From positions 186,001 to 250,000 of the forward strand of contig JASJOG010000214.1 in assembly GCA_030142905.1 (NCBI GenBank): a stretch of 64,000 bases of DNA. The letters are read 5' to 3'. Below are positions 13,241-23,653 of the stretch, in pieces. The stretch is from Heliopora coerulea (lineage: Eukaryota > Cnidaria > Anthozoa > Scleralcyonacea > Helioporidae). The notes under the pieces were generated by a model, which did not search any database, was not told the DNA's origin, and saw only the letters and a list, made by a program, of their open reading frames with translations. Within the stretch, counting starts at the first letter, position 1, and every line of letters starts with the position of its first letter. Made by a program: the position numbers and the translations under genes.

Positions 13241-15141
13241 ATGGAGAATTGGTTTATTGGTCCGCGTTTATTGACAGAGGAAGACATAGCTGGAAGTTCA
13301 CTTTCTGGTCGTAACCCGTCAGCGTTAAAGAATACAAAATTAAAGTTCTGGTTGCTATGTCGTGGCGACTCATGTAAAAGACTCAAAACAAAGGCGATGA
13401 AAACCTTAATTTTAGTGTCGAGAAATACATTGCACGACATTTGGACCAAAACATTGTCGATTCTGACGAGAACATGATGTATACCAAGCGAAAGGTTCAC
13501 CGACTTCGTCTTCTCCATTCGAGTGAACCCGTGGGTGAGGGTGAATCATAGATGAATGATTTGGCAACTGTATCATCATCAACGGAGACGCGTGTGCCAA
13601 AATTTCCTGCCGTTGGCTGGGGCACTTCATTGGATAGAGCTCCTCTTTGTACTAGGGCTGAAATGGACCGACATGCTGTCAAGTCAGGGAAGAAAATTGG
13701 TGACCAGGCGCATCATTCCGTACCTACTGGCTTGAAGAAGGCAAAAACATATTTGAAAGACGAGTATCTTCATGAAATTAAAGCTAACTCCGACCAGCGT
13801 CATTTCTTTTATCGTGCCAAATGCTTTTATAGTTTTAAGACAAACGAAAGCCCGCATGAATTGAAACTATGCCTGTGTATTGTGTCAGATGTTGTCTATG
13901 CATACTGTGGCCCCACCTATGCAGCCGGAAAATCTGGCTTTTGTAATCACATCATGGCTCTGATGTTGAAATTGTGAAAATTTACTTTGTACAACTGCAA
14001 CAATGTCACTGATCTCAATGATGAAGCAGATGAGAAACCCAACTCAGCTTGCACTTCAACCTTACAAAACTGCCATCAACCAAGAGTACAGGGCATTTCT
14101 GCCTACCCAGTAATGGAAGTGTCGGTGAACAAAACCCAGCTGCAAGGCAGTAAAAGATCTGGTGTGACATGTCAGCTCTATGAGGCCAGAAAAGTGGACA
14201 ACAAATCCAAACTTCCACTCTTTTTAGAAAAGGTAAAAAATATTGATGAGACTTTGGGACTTGTCCAACCTGCGAACTGAAGGATGATGAGCAAATGATT
14301 GCAACAAGGTTTGGTAAAAGCCCTGCTGGTTCATTTGGATCTTATCAGCTTGTTTTCCAAGAATCCAACTTTACAATCACAAGCTTTTTTGAGCCCATTC
14401 AAAGAAAAACAAACTCTGAAACACCTGGGACATCCTATTCATCACTACCGTTAGATGATCTAAATGATGATTTTGTGCTTAATCTTCCCACTAATCTAGA
14501 TCCTCCACAAATCAAACTTCTAGACCATCTAAAGGTTAATCTGATGGATGCCAACAAGATAGAAGAGCGGACAAGAGCTCAACATGCATGTGAAGAATGG
14601 GCAATGGAAAAGAAGATCAGATTCACAGCTTCAAAGTTTGGAAGAATTGCCCGAAGACAAAAAAACCATGACAAGCTTTATTCAGATTTGTTCCATGCCA
14701 AACCTTTCAGGTCACAAAGCGCTGAGCATGGTATTAAATATGAACCTGTTGCTATGAGACAGTACCAGAAATACATGCACAAGGTTGGTCACCCCATCAA
14801 AGTTGTTTCTTCTGGCTTATTTGTGTCACCAAAGCTTTTTTTTTCTTGGATGTTCTCCTGATGGAAAAGTCATCAACTTTACTTTGGATGAGATATTTGG
14901 TCTGGTGGAAATCAAATGCCCCAGCTCAAAACTTACAGTTTCTCCACCAGATGCCTGCTATGACAAGAATTCCTTCCTTGAAATGAATGACATACCAAAA
15001 CTAAAAACTGGTCATGAGTATTATGACCAGGTTCAAGGGCAGATGGCCTTAACAGGTGCCAAATGGTGTGATTTTGTTGTGTACACTAGCCGAGGATTAA
15101 GTATTGAACGAATAGAGTTTGATAAAGAACACTGGAATTAG
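13241..15141 (+). pseudogene. SWIM-finger/YqaJ nuclease gene of the ISL2EU element, frameshifted
   Basis: The likely start is ATG 13241. An N-terminal SAP-like segment (GRNPSALKNTKLKFWLLCRG, ~residues 25-45) comes first. After a frameshift near 13390, the next part runs to a stop before 13552. Then 13552-13977 ends with a SWIM-type zinc finger (AGKSGFCNHIMALM; the usual CxC half is altered). An in-frame TGA at 13975 and a shift near 14280-14295 follow. 14295-14861 leads into the YqaJ domain, and a shift at a T-run near 14840 joins 14785-15141, which has FLGCSPDG, LVEIKCPSSK and YYDQVQGQMALTG. These are the PD-(D/E)xK and QVQGQM motifs of YqaJ/lambda-exonuclease folds. The family cleaves or resects DNA; its role in transposition is not established. 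Several frame breaks indicate a dead copy. Confidence 0.85.
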
Positions 15142-15225
15142 TTAGGAGAAAAATTACACTTGATTTATTTTCATTATTTTTTACCACTAGCAGCAAAATG
15201 GAAATATGGAGATAATTATTCTTTG

Positions 15226-15228
<3 letters not shown>

Positions 15229-15271
<43 letters not shown>
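15229..15271. repeat. (TA)n microsatellite between the two ISL2EU genes
   Basis: About 21 uninterrupted TA repeats lie in the space between the 3' ends of the convergent YqaJ and THAP-DDE genes. Confidence 0.95.
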
Positions 15272-15278
<7 letters not shown>

Positions 15279-15440
15279 AAGATCACTGTATTCTTTGATT
15301 CTGTAACATTCTGAATTTTACATGATATATTGTCTTTATATATGTAAATAATGCACCATGTACATAGTATTTAATGTAAATAATTCAAAGACAAATTCTT
15401 GTTTTCTGAACAAAAAAAATCACATGCTAAAGTTTCTTAC

Positions 15441-17018
15441 TCATGCACTGATGATTGGCTTTTGCAAGTTACACAGTAAGGCACAGACTGTCCACATTTG
15501 GTTTACAATACCAAATAGGTTCAATGGTATAACACCATCCCAGATATGGAACTTCTCTATTTTATTAATTGCCCTCTCAACATGAACTTGCAGGGAAGCA
15601 ATTGACTGAGTTTTGATAACATCCTGTGAGCTCATTTATCCTCAAGATCTCAGAAATGGAGGAATGTTGAGCCCAACTCCAGGGGGTAAGAAATCCTGAA
15701 TAGTGAAGCACTTATCTGCCATAACTGAATCACCATTTACAAACTGTTGGTCCAAAAACCCATTTCATTGCACAATCTCCCTGTCAGAAATATGCCCAGT
15801 GTACAATTGGCTAACAAATGAATATGAACCTCTAGGAGTAATACCAACTAGGCATTTCCAGGTGGTATGGTTCTTGTATGAGCTAAAAAGTTCACTGTTC
15901 AAACAAGGGCTGCTGGGCATCTGACACCTAACTTCAGTGCAGTCAATTATTACTCTGGTTGATGGGTATTTCTCTTTAAACTGTTCTGGCATGTGCTTAT
16001 CCACTGCTTCCCTTGATGGCCACATTGGTACATCTTTTAGTTTCAAGTACAGGAGATTCACCCAAGTAATTATGATCCTGCTAATGGTGGACTGAGAGAC
16101 ACCATATAAATGAGCTAGGTGCTCTTCTGCAAAACCTTGACGAAGTCTACATAATGTAATAAAAAGTTCTTCCTTGGGATGTAGTGCTCGCGGTCTGCCT
16201 GTTTTGAGAGGAGGTTCGATAGGCTCATCATCACTAAAACATACGGGACTTTGATCGGGCTGTTCAGTGGATGATGAGTTCCAGTATCTAATATTCTCAC
16301 CAACCTCCCCAAAGTCACAAAAATCGTCCAGAGCTTCAAATAACTCCGCAGTTGCAAACCCAGTATAAAAGGTTATTTCTTTGCCACTATTAAAGTGAGA
16401 AAAAGAGAAAGATTTCTTTTCCATGTATTGGCACCTTTTTGTCAGGTCACTCACCTTCGTTTGGAGTTTGTTAATTTGTGACTCCAGCGCCTTTGTTTTG
16501 GCTTTTTCCTCATTTAATTGCCTCTCAAGATCCTGATTTCTGAGCCTTAGATCATAAATGATCTCTTCAGGCAGCACATCTTCTTCGAATGCAATATCCA
16601 CAGCATCACACTGAGCAGAAGTCAAAGGTGCGCCTTCAGATATATCTGCCATATCTTCTTGAGGCCCTTTACAGACTTAGTTACTGCCACTGGCATCTGC
16701 ATCCTTGCAAACTCTTGCAGTTGGCGGCTTTCGTTTCTTTGGGGAACTTTCTTTCCAGGGAAATATTGAAGGGACAGCCGTCGCTTTCAATATTCGTTTT
16801 CCGGCAAAGCTTCGTTCAAAGTCGCTTTCCTGGAAGTGTCGCGAGAATACTCAGGTGTTCTTTGTGATGCTGAAACATCAACCAACACCTCTTCGAATAG
16901 CTCGAATCCACTCGTCCCTTGAACTTTTATTGCTCGGAAACGTATGGAAAGATATCTTCATTTCATTTTCTCGATACGTTTTCTTGGTACACAGTGGAAC
17001 ACAACAATTTAGAACCAT
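15441..17018 (-). pseudogene. THAP-domain DDE (DDE_Tnp_4 type) transposase pseudogene of the ISL2EU element
   Basis: The start is ATG 17018. A degenerate THAP finger covers ~17018-16775: CCVPLC, then DEWIRAIRR, an in-frame stop, SRHFQESDF with the expected Cys before SRHF replaced by Phe, and AVPSIF. A frameshift near 16745 leads to the long frame 16652-15765: a coiled coil (LRNQDLERQLNEEKAKTKAL), an HTH region (LCRLRQGFAEEHLAHLYGVS) and the first catalytic Asp in RVIIDCTEVRC. A stop at about 15767 interrupts; coding continues in the same frame with SVMADKCF (second Asp), two more stops near 15650-15645, and HVERAINKIEKFHIWDG (catalytic Glu), ending at 15441. All three DDE residues persist although the gene is dead. 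Confidence 0.88.
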
Positions 17019-18353
17019 TTCTAAACTCACACTTCGCTATGTTTATGTTTTCTTCGAAGTTGATTGAAGTGGCCCTTATGACCTCGCGTCGGTGCAAACC
17101 GTACCAGGCCTTTCTGCGCGGCAGCCATTTTTGAATAATGTCTATGGTGTTCCACTTTTCAGAAATTCTTGCACAACTTTTACTCTAAAAACTCTTGTGC
17201 TAGTGGGAAGTGTCTTACCTTTAGGGTGGTGTGCCTCATCATACTTAGCTATGATATTAGCAATACGCCTTTCCTTCTTTGTAGTTTTTTTCCATCTTCT
17301 CCTTGTTGGCCTTGTGCTTCTTGCTTGAAACGTGCACGGCTATATTCTGTTTCTTCAGGAATAACTCTTCCCGGCAAGATTGGCAGAACAATGCACCATT
17401 CCGGCTAAAAATTAAAGACTCTTCTTTAAACTCTTGCACTCTTTGACTTGCAGAAACTTTCATAGGCTCATTTGCCTTTCTTGACACACTGGTCTGCAAT
17501 CGACGATTTCCAGGCGTGTTGACGGATTTGACCGATAGCTTTCTTTTTCTTGACAACTCACTTGCAGCTGACGATCTCAGCTGGACCAGCAGGGAAACTA
17601 CTTCTCTTTCTCTACGTATTTCAGGTATTGAAGGATTTGCAGTAGTAGAGGAGTAGACTCGGAGCCTGAAGAAGGTTCAGGCTCATTGTTTCCAGCATCC
17701 GCCATTTTGACAAATGGCTGCTAGTGTCTGGTGATATGGAAACATTATTCAAGTGGGAAACCGCTGAACTGGATTATTTCTAGCATAGAATGATAGAACT
17801 GAGTATTCTGTCAAGAAAATAGCGAGGAAAAGCTGGAAAACAGCCAAAAAAAGCTGTAAATTTTTCTAAAAATCCCAAAATTTTCTAAATATCTTAAAAT
17901 TTTCTAAAATTTTCTAAATATCTCGGAAACTTCTAAATATCTCAAAAAATATCCGGATATTTGTGTCAAGGCCAAGATAAAATGTTCATATAGTCCTCCT
18001 CTTGGAGACTGTGGGGGCATGCTTCCGCAGAGTACTTTTGAAATTGTTCTTTAGAAGGCTATTTTCTACACTTTGATGATGCAAAATAAGATTATTCTAT
18101 GGGCTTTAGGTATGAGAAAGAAATACTTATTTCAATGGTTCAAAACCTTTCTTTGACGAGTTTCACCCTTTTTAACATTATGACCATAGCCATTAAATTA
18201 AAATTTCCACTAACAAAAACATTTTTAGGAACAAATCTTGACATGAAGACAGAAGGGCATGAATCGATTTTACTGAAAGTCTAATAATTCAATTGATCTA
18301 GTCATCTAATCGTTCTAAAGGTAGGTTTTATGGTACAAGTGCAGGGCAGGTAT

Positions 18354-18491
18354 AGGGGAGGGGAAGGGAGACGGGGGGGGCGAGAAGGGGAGGAAAGGGG
18401 AGGGAAAGGAGGGGAAGGGAAGGGGAGCGAAGGGGAAGAAAGGGAAGGGAAGGGGGAGAAGAAGGAAGAGGGAAGAGAAGGAGGAGGAAAA
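18354..18491. repeat. GGGGAA-rich homopurine tract
   Basis: Nearly 140 bp of pure G/A on the plus strand (GGGGAAGGGA, GGAAAGGGGA and similar). The open frames on both strands (Gly/Glu-rich and Pro/Ser-rich) are translations of the tract. The flanking 17984-18353 holds nothing I recognise. Confidence 0.93.
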
Positions 18492-19596
18492 AACACTGGG
18501 TTGATTGTTTGATAAGTTTTTTTAAATTTACTATATCTAAAAATTTGAAATTGCGCTTTTTTACTTCATTTGTTTATTTGATATGGAACATGAAAACCAG
18601 AACAACTAAAGTAAGATCATACATTACCCGATATGTGGGCAAAGAATTAAACGGACTCTAAGCAATTACCTGAGGGTGTGCGTCTAATACAAATATGGCT
18701 GTATATAATGGCTTCACTGCAGATAACTTACCACCAAATGCGTTTACCATGTTAGTGTTACAAAGATCCCTTGGTATCAAGGATCCCAAGGTATCAGATT
18801 TTGATGTAATCCACTGCCTAATATAAATCATTTCGACCGTAAACTAAACAAAAGAATGAAATGTGAACAAGCAACTAAGGCTTAGGGCCCATTCACTCAA
18901 TAAGATTGTCGTACACGATTGTTTGCTCTGATGTATCGAATTCATTCACTGGAGTCAGGGCTGTCGGAAGCTGGGAGGTGTAGGTGAGTTGAACACATGT
19001 ACACTCCCGCCATTTTTATTTTTGATGAAATTCAGGTAAATTACTGGCTGATTCAAACTAGCATTCAAGTAAACAACAAAACAATAGTATTTCAGAATCA
19101 TCCTCAGGGTCAATGTTAGTGGAAATGGTGCGACTAGTGTGACCTTGGCCGTACCAATAATTCCCTCACTGTCCAAAATAATCTGCAAGCTGTGTAATGT
19201 CATGACTTTTATATATTAAACTGAACTTTAGAAGTTTTTCAGGAAAGAAATAGCAATAAAACGAACTCGTTGACATCAGTGTATGTAATATCCCACAGAA
19301 GAAACTTAGAATCTCTCGCTCCTCAAAAACTTCTCTCACCACATGAAGAAAACACGCCAAGCAAAAAAACCCTACGAATGGAAGTTGTGAGGCGAATTTC
19401 CTGTACACTCTGCCCCAGCTCCTTTGGGTTTGGAGTTCGCCTTCGGGTCACACTTGATTGGCTTACCAGACAAACTTCGCATTCTGTTAAGTCGCACCAG
19501 TAATAAAATGTTTCCGCCACCCCTGAGGATAACATGAAGAGAAAATTTCGTGAATTGACCAACACTGCTAAAGCCAACTAGAAAAGTTAACTTGAG
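18492..19596. other. unassigned intergenic stretch
   Basis: No gene or repeat family is recognised. A small imperfect repeat (GGTATCAAGGATCCCAAGGTATC near 18772) is present. Frames at 18955-19577 overlap one another on both strands and lack family motifs. Confidence 0.5.
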
Positions 19597-19960
19597 TGGG
19601 ATTTGGGCTCACATCTACGGGTAGTTAACCAGACCGCTGCTCTAACAATTGAGCTATCGAGTCAACTGGGAACAGTATGCCCGTTTAATCCAATTTACCA
19701 GTGTTAGTCGATTCATGAGAGTGTGTTCATTCGACTTTTGCAGTGTAAGTCAATTCATGAAATTTTCTCCTCATGCTACCCTGAGGATTGTTCTGAAACA
19801 GAGTCGAGTGTTAAGTTGTCGGGAGAATCTTTGTTGCACTTATTAAGCTGCATTAATCGAGCATATTGTTCCCAGTTGACTCAATAGTTCAATTGGTAGA
19901 GCAGCGGTCCGATTACACGAAGATGCGAGTTCGAATTTCGCTCATGTCAACTTTTGTGGT
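19597..19960. repeat. inverted pair of tRNA-derived sequences
   Basis: On the minus strand, ~19670-19597 reads GATAGCTCAATTGTTAGAGC, a tRNA A-box/D-arm, followed by a Thr-like anticodon loop (CTGGTTA) and a decayed B box. On the plus strand, ~19876-19952 reads AATAGTTCAATTGGTAGAGC followed by GAGTTCGAATTTCGCTC, a B box. Both copies share GTTGACTC and the flanking GGGAACA/TGTTCCC, so the two halves form an inverted repeat with a ~200-bp spacer. Mismatches in the T-arm and anticodon stem argue against functional tRNA genes. A tRNA-derived SINE or foldback is likelier. Confidence 0.6.
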
Positions 19961-20774
19961 TGAATTTACCATTATCGCCTAAGTCATGAAATTTTCTCTA
20001 CAGAACGACAGATGTTGGCAACTAAATACTGTCAACTCGAACCGAAGGAGAAGTCTTTAAATGTTTCAAAAGACCTTTTCGTTGTTGGATCCGAGGATGT
20101 CATTAGAAAATCGGCCGTTCCACAGCAGTTTCCAGCTTCAGACATTTTAAAACCAGAGACCTTGTGATCCTACGGGGTAAAACCAGGAACTTTGAAGGGT
20201 GGGAGTCCAAAGGGAGGTATCAAGGACAATGGAGGCGGTTTTGATAATTTAAAGAGGTGTAGACCAAGGCAGCTTTGGTGAATGGGGGCAAAAATCTGCT
20301 GCTAAGAGGGCACGCACAAGACCCATCACCAAAAGAGCAGGGGTGGCGCCTCCCCACCCCTCCCTCTAGTTTTGCCCTGATAAATGGGAATTATTTTCAG
20401 GTAAATAACAAATAATTTGTAAATTCAGGTAAATCTTTGCTGGAAATCTCACTCCCCTTTCATAGGTTTTCTTCGCAACGGCCCCGACTGGAGTCTTCCG
20501 GCCGTATTCCTACATTGGTTAGCAAATCGAAAGCAGGCATTGTGCCTTTGACGCATTACATATCTCAGGATGCAAAATGGGACGTGGGACAATCGTATCG
20601 CATGCATGTATGAGCACTGTTACGACAAAAAGATTTAATGTAATGACACTGAATGTCCTGTTGATACCACAGATATGTAAATTAACCAGTCAGAAGCGCT
20701 CTATGACCTGTTTTAGGCACCGTACTTTTCATGCACTGAACCCAATAATCACTTGGATTGACTCATATGTTTGG
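19961..20774. other. unassigned intergenic stretch
   Basis: Nothing recognisable on either strand; the frames are short and lack motifs. Confidence 0.5.
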
Positions 20775-21617
20775 CGCGGTTGAGATCACAACCAGATCTG
20801 GTGATCATTCAACCAGCGCTACTTTGCTGGTTTTGTAGTTTATTTTTAAGATTGCTCCACAATTTCCCCATGCAATCCACAATAATCAAAATTGGGCAAC
20901 ACCAGAACCTGATACAGGAATACCATTTGAGAGGTTCTTAGTATAGGTTATAATTCTCGGAGTATGTGAAGACCTCTTAGTACCTTTGGTTCAATTATTT
21001 TGTATATATGATCTTTCCAACTGAGTTTTTCTCTATAGCGGCTTCTAGAAATTTTGCTTTAGTAACATGTTTTATAACTTCATGTTTCATATTTATCCTA
21101 CGATTACGAAGCAACTGCTTTAGTCTGTACTTAAACGGTAAGATGATAAACTCAATTTTAGTTGCATTGGCCGATTATTAATTAGCACTGAGTCATATAT
21201 TCAAGTTCTTTCTATCACTATTAAGTAGATTTTTTATTCAGTCTACATTTTTTGCCTGGGCCGTAGCCGGTGGCGTAACGGGCTATGGTCAGGATTAGAG
21301 CAACTTCTTTGGGCCACAGACCTCTAAGGGCTCCCGATGAATTTGTAAAGACAATCGAGATTAAAGTCCTGAAATATATGTCTATACTAAGGTGAGTGAC
21401 GGGGGCCTACGAACGAAAATCTCCTAAGCGTCCCCAGTAGTTCCGTTATGCCACTGGCAGTAACTTGGGCTTCATCTGCGTACATACCAGAAGCTGTATA
21501 TTGTAAGCAATTAGGAAGGTCATGAATATAAACCAGGAACAGAAGAGGACCTAAAGTAGATTCCTGTGGGATACCCGTTAAAGTAGATCTTAGCTGTGAG
21601 AGTGTATTATTGATCAT
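20775..21617 (-). pseudogene. LINE (non-LTR) reverse transcriptase remnant
   Basis: The minus-strand frame 21617-21387 reads STLTGIPQESTLGPLLFLVY, followed by IHDLPNCL and MYADE. These are RT motifs B and C of Jockey/CR1-type LINEs, with the usual G-V-P-Q-G-S and Y-A-D-D altered. Further downstream, broken frames give KDHIYKIIEPKVLRGLHILR-like text and, near 20925-20870, VLPNFDYCGLH, matching the thumb region (Q/P.FDYC..VW) that follows the RT core. The relic keeps about 0.8 kb, with no endonuclease domain and several stops. Confidence 0.75.
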
Positions 21618-21649
21618 ACAACACTGTGATCTACTAGAAAGATAGGCAT

Positions 21650-21695
21650 ATAGACAGACAGATAAACAGACAAATAAATAGACAGACAGACAGAC

Positions 21696-21726
<31 letters not shown>

Positions 21727-21770
21727 CAGATAACCAGATAGAGAAATAGACAGATAGACGGACAGAAAAA
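21650..21770. repeat. (GATA/GACA)n microsatellite
   Basis: About 120 bp of GATA and GACA tetranucleotides, with a pure run of GATA units around 21700-21725. It sits just upstream (minus sense) of the LINE fragment. Confidence 0.93.
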
Positions 21771-23207
21771 TAAACCTTAGTTAGCCTCTGATACTAGATG
21801 AGGTTGGTTGGACTTCTGGCAAAGTACATGATGATGTACCGAAAAACTAAGTAACAATCATAAAATAAATATAAAGATTTACATTCCCTAATGTAACTAT
21901 GGACCATAATTAAATAATATAAGTTCACTTTGTAATATAATGTAACAGAACAACAATCATATGCAATTATATTAACCAAAAGATGAAACAACCGGGACTG
22001 CCCTTTCAAGTACCTCGATGCAAAAATACAACAATTTATCACAAAACAATTTGCTACATTTTTTTTAGTTTCTTACAAATAATCATCTGTTCAGTTATAC
22101 CAAAACAATCATTCACTTCAGGTGAAATGGTTATGGTCGCTCTCGATAAATAATTGTAAAATGTAATTCTCAACTTCTGACCGGAACGAAAGCAATGTTC
22201 ACGAACATTTGGTTCTTACCGCATAAAGATAAATTAAACAAACCAAGACAATTGAAATAGTTTGCGTGGAGAAATGGAAATCTAGAAGAAGAAAAAAGCG
22301 GAAACGTATACGACGGGAAAGCGTTAACACTAATTCGAGATGATAAACAGCTTTTCAGTTGCATTTCACTATCATCATTAAGGCAACCCAACAACCTTAA
22401 ACTAAACCAACAAATATTAGGATTTACACTCGATCACATGAAATGAAGCTCATATGAAATATATGATATGAAGCTTATACGATGAAGGGAACTTTCCAAG
22501 TCTCAGAATTTTATATCTTAAAATCCCAACCGAGACCAGTTGCAATAAATGTCACTCAAGGGCCCCAGGCTTGGAATCGAACCCACGACACTGCGAATCT
22601 AATGCAACGCGACGCCAACTGAGCTAGGCCGAAGGCTGTTGTTGAGAGCTTGGCCACGAGTGCTGTATTTTTATAGGTTTATAGGAATCTGATTTAAAGA
22701 AATCCTTTATCAAATATAACTTTGGAAAAACTCAGTTAAGAATCTTATTTATACATAATAATGACACAGCATAAATAATACTTTCTAGCTGTCATATGTT
22801 ATATGTGATATTAAAAAACCGAGCAGGAGTGCTTTTACGAGATTTAAAACACGAGGCGATAGTTGAGTGTTTTAGATTCGATAAAGCACATATTTGCGAG
22901 TTTTAAAAATGGCTTATTTGGCGATTGTTCAACTTACAACTAGTTAATGTTTGGTATAGGAAGAAGTAGACTTACTTGGTTGAGGACTGTAAATTTTTCG
23001 AAGATATTGAAACCATTTCTTTTCAAGCAAACGGAACCTTAAAATTAAATTAGAGTTTCTAAAATGAAAAATTTTTAAAAAATCAACATGCATATTTTGA
23101 GAGCAATGCTAATTAGTTGTAATTTTGACTTTCTTTTGGTGGAACATCTCGCTTCCAACTGAGATGAAGCTGATCACGACTTACAGAACTTTAATCTAAC
23201 TCTATGC
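21771..23207. other. unassigned stretch around the tRNA-like repeat
   Basis: Apart from the tRNA-like sequence at 22557-22637, this AT-rich interval contains no motif-bearing frame. Confidence 0.5.
22557..22637 (-). repeat. tRNA-derived (Ser-like) sequence
   Basis: The minus strand reads GGCCTAGCTCAGTTGGCGTC (A box), an anticodon-loop-like TTAGATT, then GTGGGTTCGATTCCAAG (B box). The acceptor halves pair only in part (CTTCGGC with GCCTGGG), so this is likely a tRNA pseudogene or the head of a SINE. Confidence 0.6.
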
Positions 23208-23653
23208 AAACAAATTGCTTTAAACAACATCACGGAAACATATTATTTTAGGAATATTTAATAACTAACGTTTAGTTACATGTTTCGTAACATCTTCAGA
23301 GTGTATCGGCATTTTTGTAGCTAGACTATTAACAGAAATGGAAAGTGACATGGTGTGGAGCAAAAGAATAAGGTGATATGAAAACAGAAAATCGGCGTTG
23401 ATCAAGTGTGAGATCAAGTGTGAGTTGATAAATTGAGAGAATGAATTGATGTCACATTTGATTAACGCCGATTCCCTCTCTTCATATCACCATATTCTAT
23501 TGCTCAACCCCTGTCACTTTCCATTTTTGTTAGCAGCCTAGCTATAAAAATGCCGATACACTCTGAAGATGTTACGAAACATGAAACGAAACGTCAGTTA
23601 CTAAATATTCTAAAAATAATGTTTCCGTGATGTTGCTGAAAGCAATTTGCTCA
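23208..23653. repeat. foldback element, ~190-bp arms
   Basis: The left arm (about 23208-23400) and the right arm (about 23458-23653) are inverted and imperfectly complementary: CAACATCACGGAAACAT and ATGTTTCCGTGATGTTG, CTTCAGAGTGTATCGGCAT and its complement, and GGTGATATGAA and TTCATATCACC. The loop is about 57 bp. The word CTGAAGATGTTACGAAACATG in the right arm resembles the 3' ends of Penelope-like and some LTR elements. No coding capacity. Confidence 0.8.

Larger units (their letters stand above)
13099..17144. mobile_element. ISL2EU-like DNA transposon (YqaJ nuclease plus THAP-DDE transposase)
   Basis: The ends form a 21-bp inverted repeat with one mismatch, starting TAGAC(C/A)TTATTCAAAAATGG at 13099 and ending with its complement at 17144. 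Imperfect similarity continues inward (GGCCTGGTAC and GTACCAGGCC; AGGTCATAAGGGCC and its complement), giving TIRs of about 75 bp. Two convergent genes fill the 4-kb body: a YqaJ-type nuclease gene (+) and a THAP-DDE transposase gene (-). This pair is the hallmark of ISL2EU/IS4EU elements as I remember the Repbase description. Both genes are broken. The element sits inside the hAT-like transposase gene and is therefore younger than that element. Confidence 0.85.
11721..17705 (-). pseudogene. hAT-like transposase pseudogene split by a nested transposon
   Basis: The reading order on the minus strand is as follows. (1) A possible start at 17705, then 17556-17257 with a C2H2-type (BED-like) finger, CQSC followed by HVSSKKH. 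(2) After a one-base register change at an A-run near 17285, coding continues to 17145. (3) The ISL2EU element interrupts. (4) From 13098, YFRDLFEEAGF and FDGTTRDGEALAV lead to about 12850. (5) After a small deletion and frameshift, 12850-12213 contains LDVGCISHFLDRVG and RYNATRWWSYWE. (6) After another shift, 12182-11721 ends with VVLVQPSSAGAARVFSQL, the C-terminal hAT dimerisation motif. At least three frame breaks plus the insertion make it non-functional. Family placement rests on recalled similarity to BED-finger hAT-like transposases of fish and cnidarians. Confidence 0.85.
11121..17975 (-). mobile_element. hAT-like DNA transposon interrupted by an ISL2EU-like element
   Basis: An 18-bp inverted repeat, GGCCTTGACACAAATATC, occurs at 11124-11141 and as its complement at 17956-17973. 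The flanks GATAAAAA (11113-11120) and GATAAAAT (17976-17983) match at 7 of 8 positions, the 8-bp target duplication size of hAT elements. A transposase pseudogene runs on the minus strand. Both subterminal regions (11150-11260 and 17870-17955) carry several copies of TCTAAATATC-like words, in the same orientation at both ends. Without the 4-kb nested insertion the element would be about 2.8 kb. Confidence 0.85.

Noticed and set aside
18302..18512. Gly/Glu-rich and Pro/Ser-rich frames on opposite strands
   Set aside because: Both derive from the GGGGAA-rich tract.
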